Shown here one piece after another: positions 6,025-7,039 of a stretch of 7,039 nucleotides of DNA (its first letter is position 1; every line of letters begins with the position of its first letter). The translations under genes were made by a program, and so were the position numbers. The stretch comes from Galbitalea sp036491035. Its GTDB lineage: Bacteria > Actinomycetota > Actinomycetes > Actinomycetales > Microbacteriaceae. The DNA is taken from positions 1 to 7,039 of the forward strand of contig DASXCU010000005.1 of assembly GCA_036491035.1 (NCBI GenBank), in the 5' to 3' direction. Below the pieces are notes generated by a model that was not told where the DNA came from, searched no databases, and worked only from the letters and a program-made list of their open reading frames with translations.

Positions 6025-6842
6025 GGAAGAAGCTTACGGGCAACGACTTCTGCGATGCGGTCATCCATACCCGGCAGCGCCGCCACCTGCGTCGCGATCT
6101 CGGAGGCGCTGGCCGCCCCGGCGTCGCCGCCGAAAACGTAGCTCTCGAAGAAAGATCGGTCCTCTTCGCTGCGGTCCACGGCGCCGATCGGCCACGACGC
6201 CGTCTGCAGCGTCTTACGGGTGAGCTTCGCGGCACGCGGGTCCTCCGCGAGGCGGCGAACCGATTCGTCGTCGAAGAACGCCTGGTGGCGCTTCTTCACG
6301 TCAATGATCATGGCGACGGTCGACGCGAGCGCGGCGCTCTTGCTCTGCGCGGCAAGACGGAGGTACGCGGCGCGAGTGATCCACTCATCGATCAGACCGG
6401 TCGTGGTGTGCACGGCAATGATCGGGACGCCAAGACGGATGCCGGCGATCGCGCGGCGAATCGGTCCGCGGCGGTCGGCGGCTTCTGCGCGAGTCTTGCG
6501 AACCTTGCCCTCCGGCGCGTCCTGGAATCGCTCGAGCCCGTTGGCCTCCAGAACGGCGTCCAGCGCATCCGCGATCCAGAATTTCTCGAACGCCCAGGTG
6601 ACCAGGAATGCGGTGACGCGGGCATCCTTGTGCGTGGCCGTGACCAGAAGATTGCGCAGGTGTTCCATCGTTGCACTCTCGAGACGACCGAGGTAGCGCA
6701 CCATCCGAACCGATTCCGGGCTGAGCGGAGTCGAGGAGTACTCGGAGAGCTGCAACTCCTCGCGGTGATTCCCGCGAGCGGTGCGCGCGAATTCGCGGAC
6801 GTCGAACCTGGTTCGTTGTCCGACTTCACCAATAGTTGTCAT
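6021..6842 (-). CDS. Degenerate ferritin-like protein, paralogue of the di-iron protein at 2872-3666
   Basis: This 273-residue helical protein aligns along its length with the ferritin-like protein two genes downstream: shared positions include RY-E-T-R-LL-HK-A-AF-W-E-FW-AL-VL-G, then AVH...EW...AY and RH. Of the six metal-ligand positions it keeps E55, E153 and H186. E77, H80 and E171 of the homologue become K87, I90 and K183, so a normal di-iron site should not form. Conserved fold without ligands suggests a structural or regulatory partner of the active copy, or a binding protein for a lipid intermediate. It is not a decayed gene: the frame is open, full-length and coupled by a 4-nt overlap to the reductase. 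The ATG at 6842 has AAAGG 9 nt upstream. It is the first gene of the operon. Fold and homology are well supported; the partner role is inference. Confidence 0.78.
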   Translation of the reverse strand: MTTIGEVGQRTRFDVREFARTARGNHREELQLSEYSSTPLSPESVRMVRYLGRLESATMEHLRNLLVTATHKDARVTAFLVTWAFEKFWIADALDAVLEANGLERFQDAPEGKVRKTRAEAADRRGPIRRAIAGIRLGVPIIAVHTTTGLIDEWITRAAYLRLAAQSKSAALASTVAMIIDVKKRHQAFFDDESVRRLAEDPRAAKLTRKTLQTASWPIGAVDRSEEDRSFFESYVFGGDAGAASASEIATQVAALPGMDDRIAEVVARKLLP

Positions 6843-6925
6843 GAAATGTGGCCTTTGCTGCTCTCTCTAGCGACTGTTCGTCGCACACAGTTGCCTGCCA
6901 GCACCGTATCGTAAGTGCCATGGGT
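6835..6925. promoter_or_regulatory. Divergent promoter region between the operon and the SDR gene
   Basis: The 77 nt between the two start codons must hold both promoters. On the plus strand TATCGT (6907-6912) ends 7 nt before the SDR ATG, which lacks a Shine-Dalgarno sequence, so a leaderless mRNA is likely. On the minus strand TACGAT (6913-6908) is an overlapping -10 candidate for the operon, giving a leader of about 60 nt that ends in the AAAGG ribosome binding site. ACTGT (6873-6877) and ACAGT (6887-6891) form a short inverted repeat in the middle, a possible regulator site. -35 boxes are not convincing. Confidence 0.45.
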
Positions 6926-7039
6926 GTAGCTCTCGTGACCGGGGGAACGTCCGGCATAGGTGCCGCGTTCGCCAGGCAACTCGCTGCGCGGGGAGACGAC
7001 CTGGTGCTCGTTGCGCGCTCATCGGCTGGCCTCGAATCC
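6920..7039 (+). CDS. Short-chain dehydrogenase/reductase (SDR), N-terminal part only
   Basis: Forty codons are open from ATG 6920 to the window end, so the gene is cut by the boundary. The translation begins MGVALVTGGTSGIGAAFARQ, the classical SDR Rossmann start: strand 1 then T7-G-G-T-S-G-I-G14, the TGxxxGxG dinucleotide motif. A second strand LVLVARS (28-34) puts R33 and S34 where NADPH-preferring SDRs bind the 2'-phosphate. The catalytic Ser, Tyr and Lys lie outside the window. It is transcribed away from the acyl-CoA reductase operon from a shared 77-nt region, so co-regulation and action on a related carbonyl or alcohol substrate (for example aldehyde reduction) is a reasonable inference. 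No Shine-Dalgarno sequence is visible; the start is supported by the motif position and the leaderless -10 placement. Confidence 0.85.
   Translation, partial: MGVALVTGGTSGIGAAFARQLAARGDDLVLVARSSAGLES

Noticed and set aside
2833..6891. ACTGTTC followed by ACAG in both the tetR leader (2833-2846) and the divergent region (6873-6890) as a shared operator
   Set aside because: The spacing differs (3 versus 7 nt), another ACTGTTC occurs inside the reductase coding region near 3731, and a 7-mer is expected about once in a window of this size, so sharing is not convincing.
6018..6914. 298-codon plus-strand frame opposite the ferritin-like gene
   Set aside because: Shadow frame rich in Arg and Gly. 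The minus-strand product aligns with its paralogue along its whole length.
1..7039. Mobile element, tRNA, CRISPR or phage remnant
   Set aside because: No transposase or integrase frames, cloverleaf, regularly spaced repeats or attachment-like duplications were seen. Coding style is uniform across the window.

Overview
The window looks like the chromosome of a high-GC Gram-positive bacterium, most likely an actinobacterium of the Microbacteriaceae/Micrococcales type. The grounds are the strongly G/C-ending codons, an actinobacterial CspA-type cold-shock protein, a DUF3558-like lipoprotein, a TetR regulator, and two genes that appear to lack Shine-Dalgarno sites and have a -10 box placed as in leaderless actinobacterial transcripts. 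The placement is inferred from gene style. There is no rRNA or marker gene here.

Left part (1-995, + strand): a complete cspA-like gene with a good ribosome binding site and a textbook intrinsic terminator (284-319), then a small secreted lipoprotein gene (385-909). A long nested hairpin (921-987) lies between that gene and the convergent gene that follows.

Middle and right (996-6842, - strand): five genes run in one direction. In transcription order they are a degenerate ferritin-like protein (6842-6021), a large fused fatty acyl-CoA reductase/HAD-IB protein (6024-3691, start overlapping the previous stop as GTGA), a ferritin-like protein with a complete di-iron ligand set (3666-2872, 24 nt downstream), a TetR regulator (2771-2139, after a 100 nt gap) and a luciferase-like flavin oxidoreductase (2030-996, after a 108 nt gap). 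The first three form a tight operon. The last two may be co-transcribed but also have their own upstream gaps containing palindromes and a candidate promoter. At the right edge a divergent short-chain dehydrogenase begins (6920 to the window end, incomplete), 77 bp from the first operon gene.

The most interesting content is the 2872-7039 block. A reductase expected to turn fatty acyl-thioesters into aldehydes or alcohols sits between two homologous ferritin-like proteins: one keeps E, ExxH, E, ExxH, and the other has lost three of the six iron ligands. A second reductase is divergent and a TetR regulator is adjacent. In content this recalls the cyanobacterial acyl-ACP reductase/aldehyde deformylating oxygenase pair, and in subunit logic it recalls the catalytic/non-catalytic paralogue pairs of di-iron enzymes. 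The product (fatty alcohol, wax, hydrocarbon or other modified lipid) cannot be settled from sequence alone. The HAD domain of the fusion carries conservative changes at two catalytic positions, which is also unusual.
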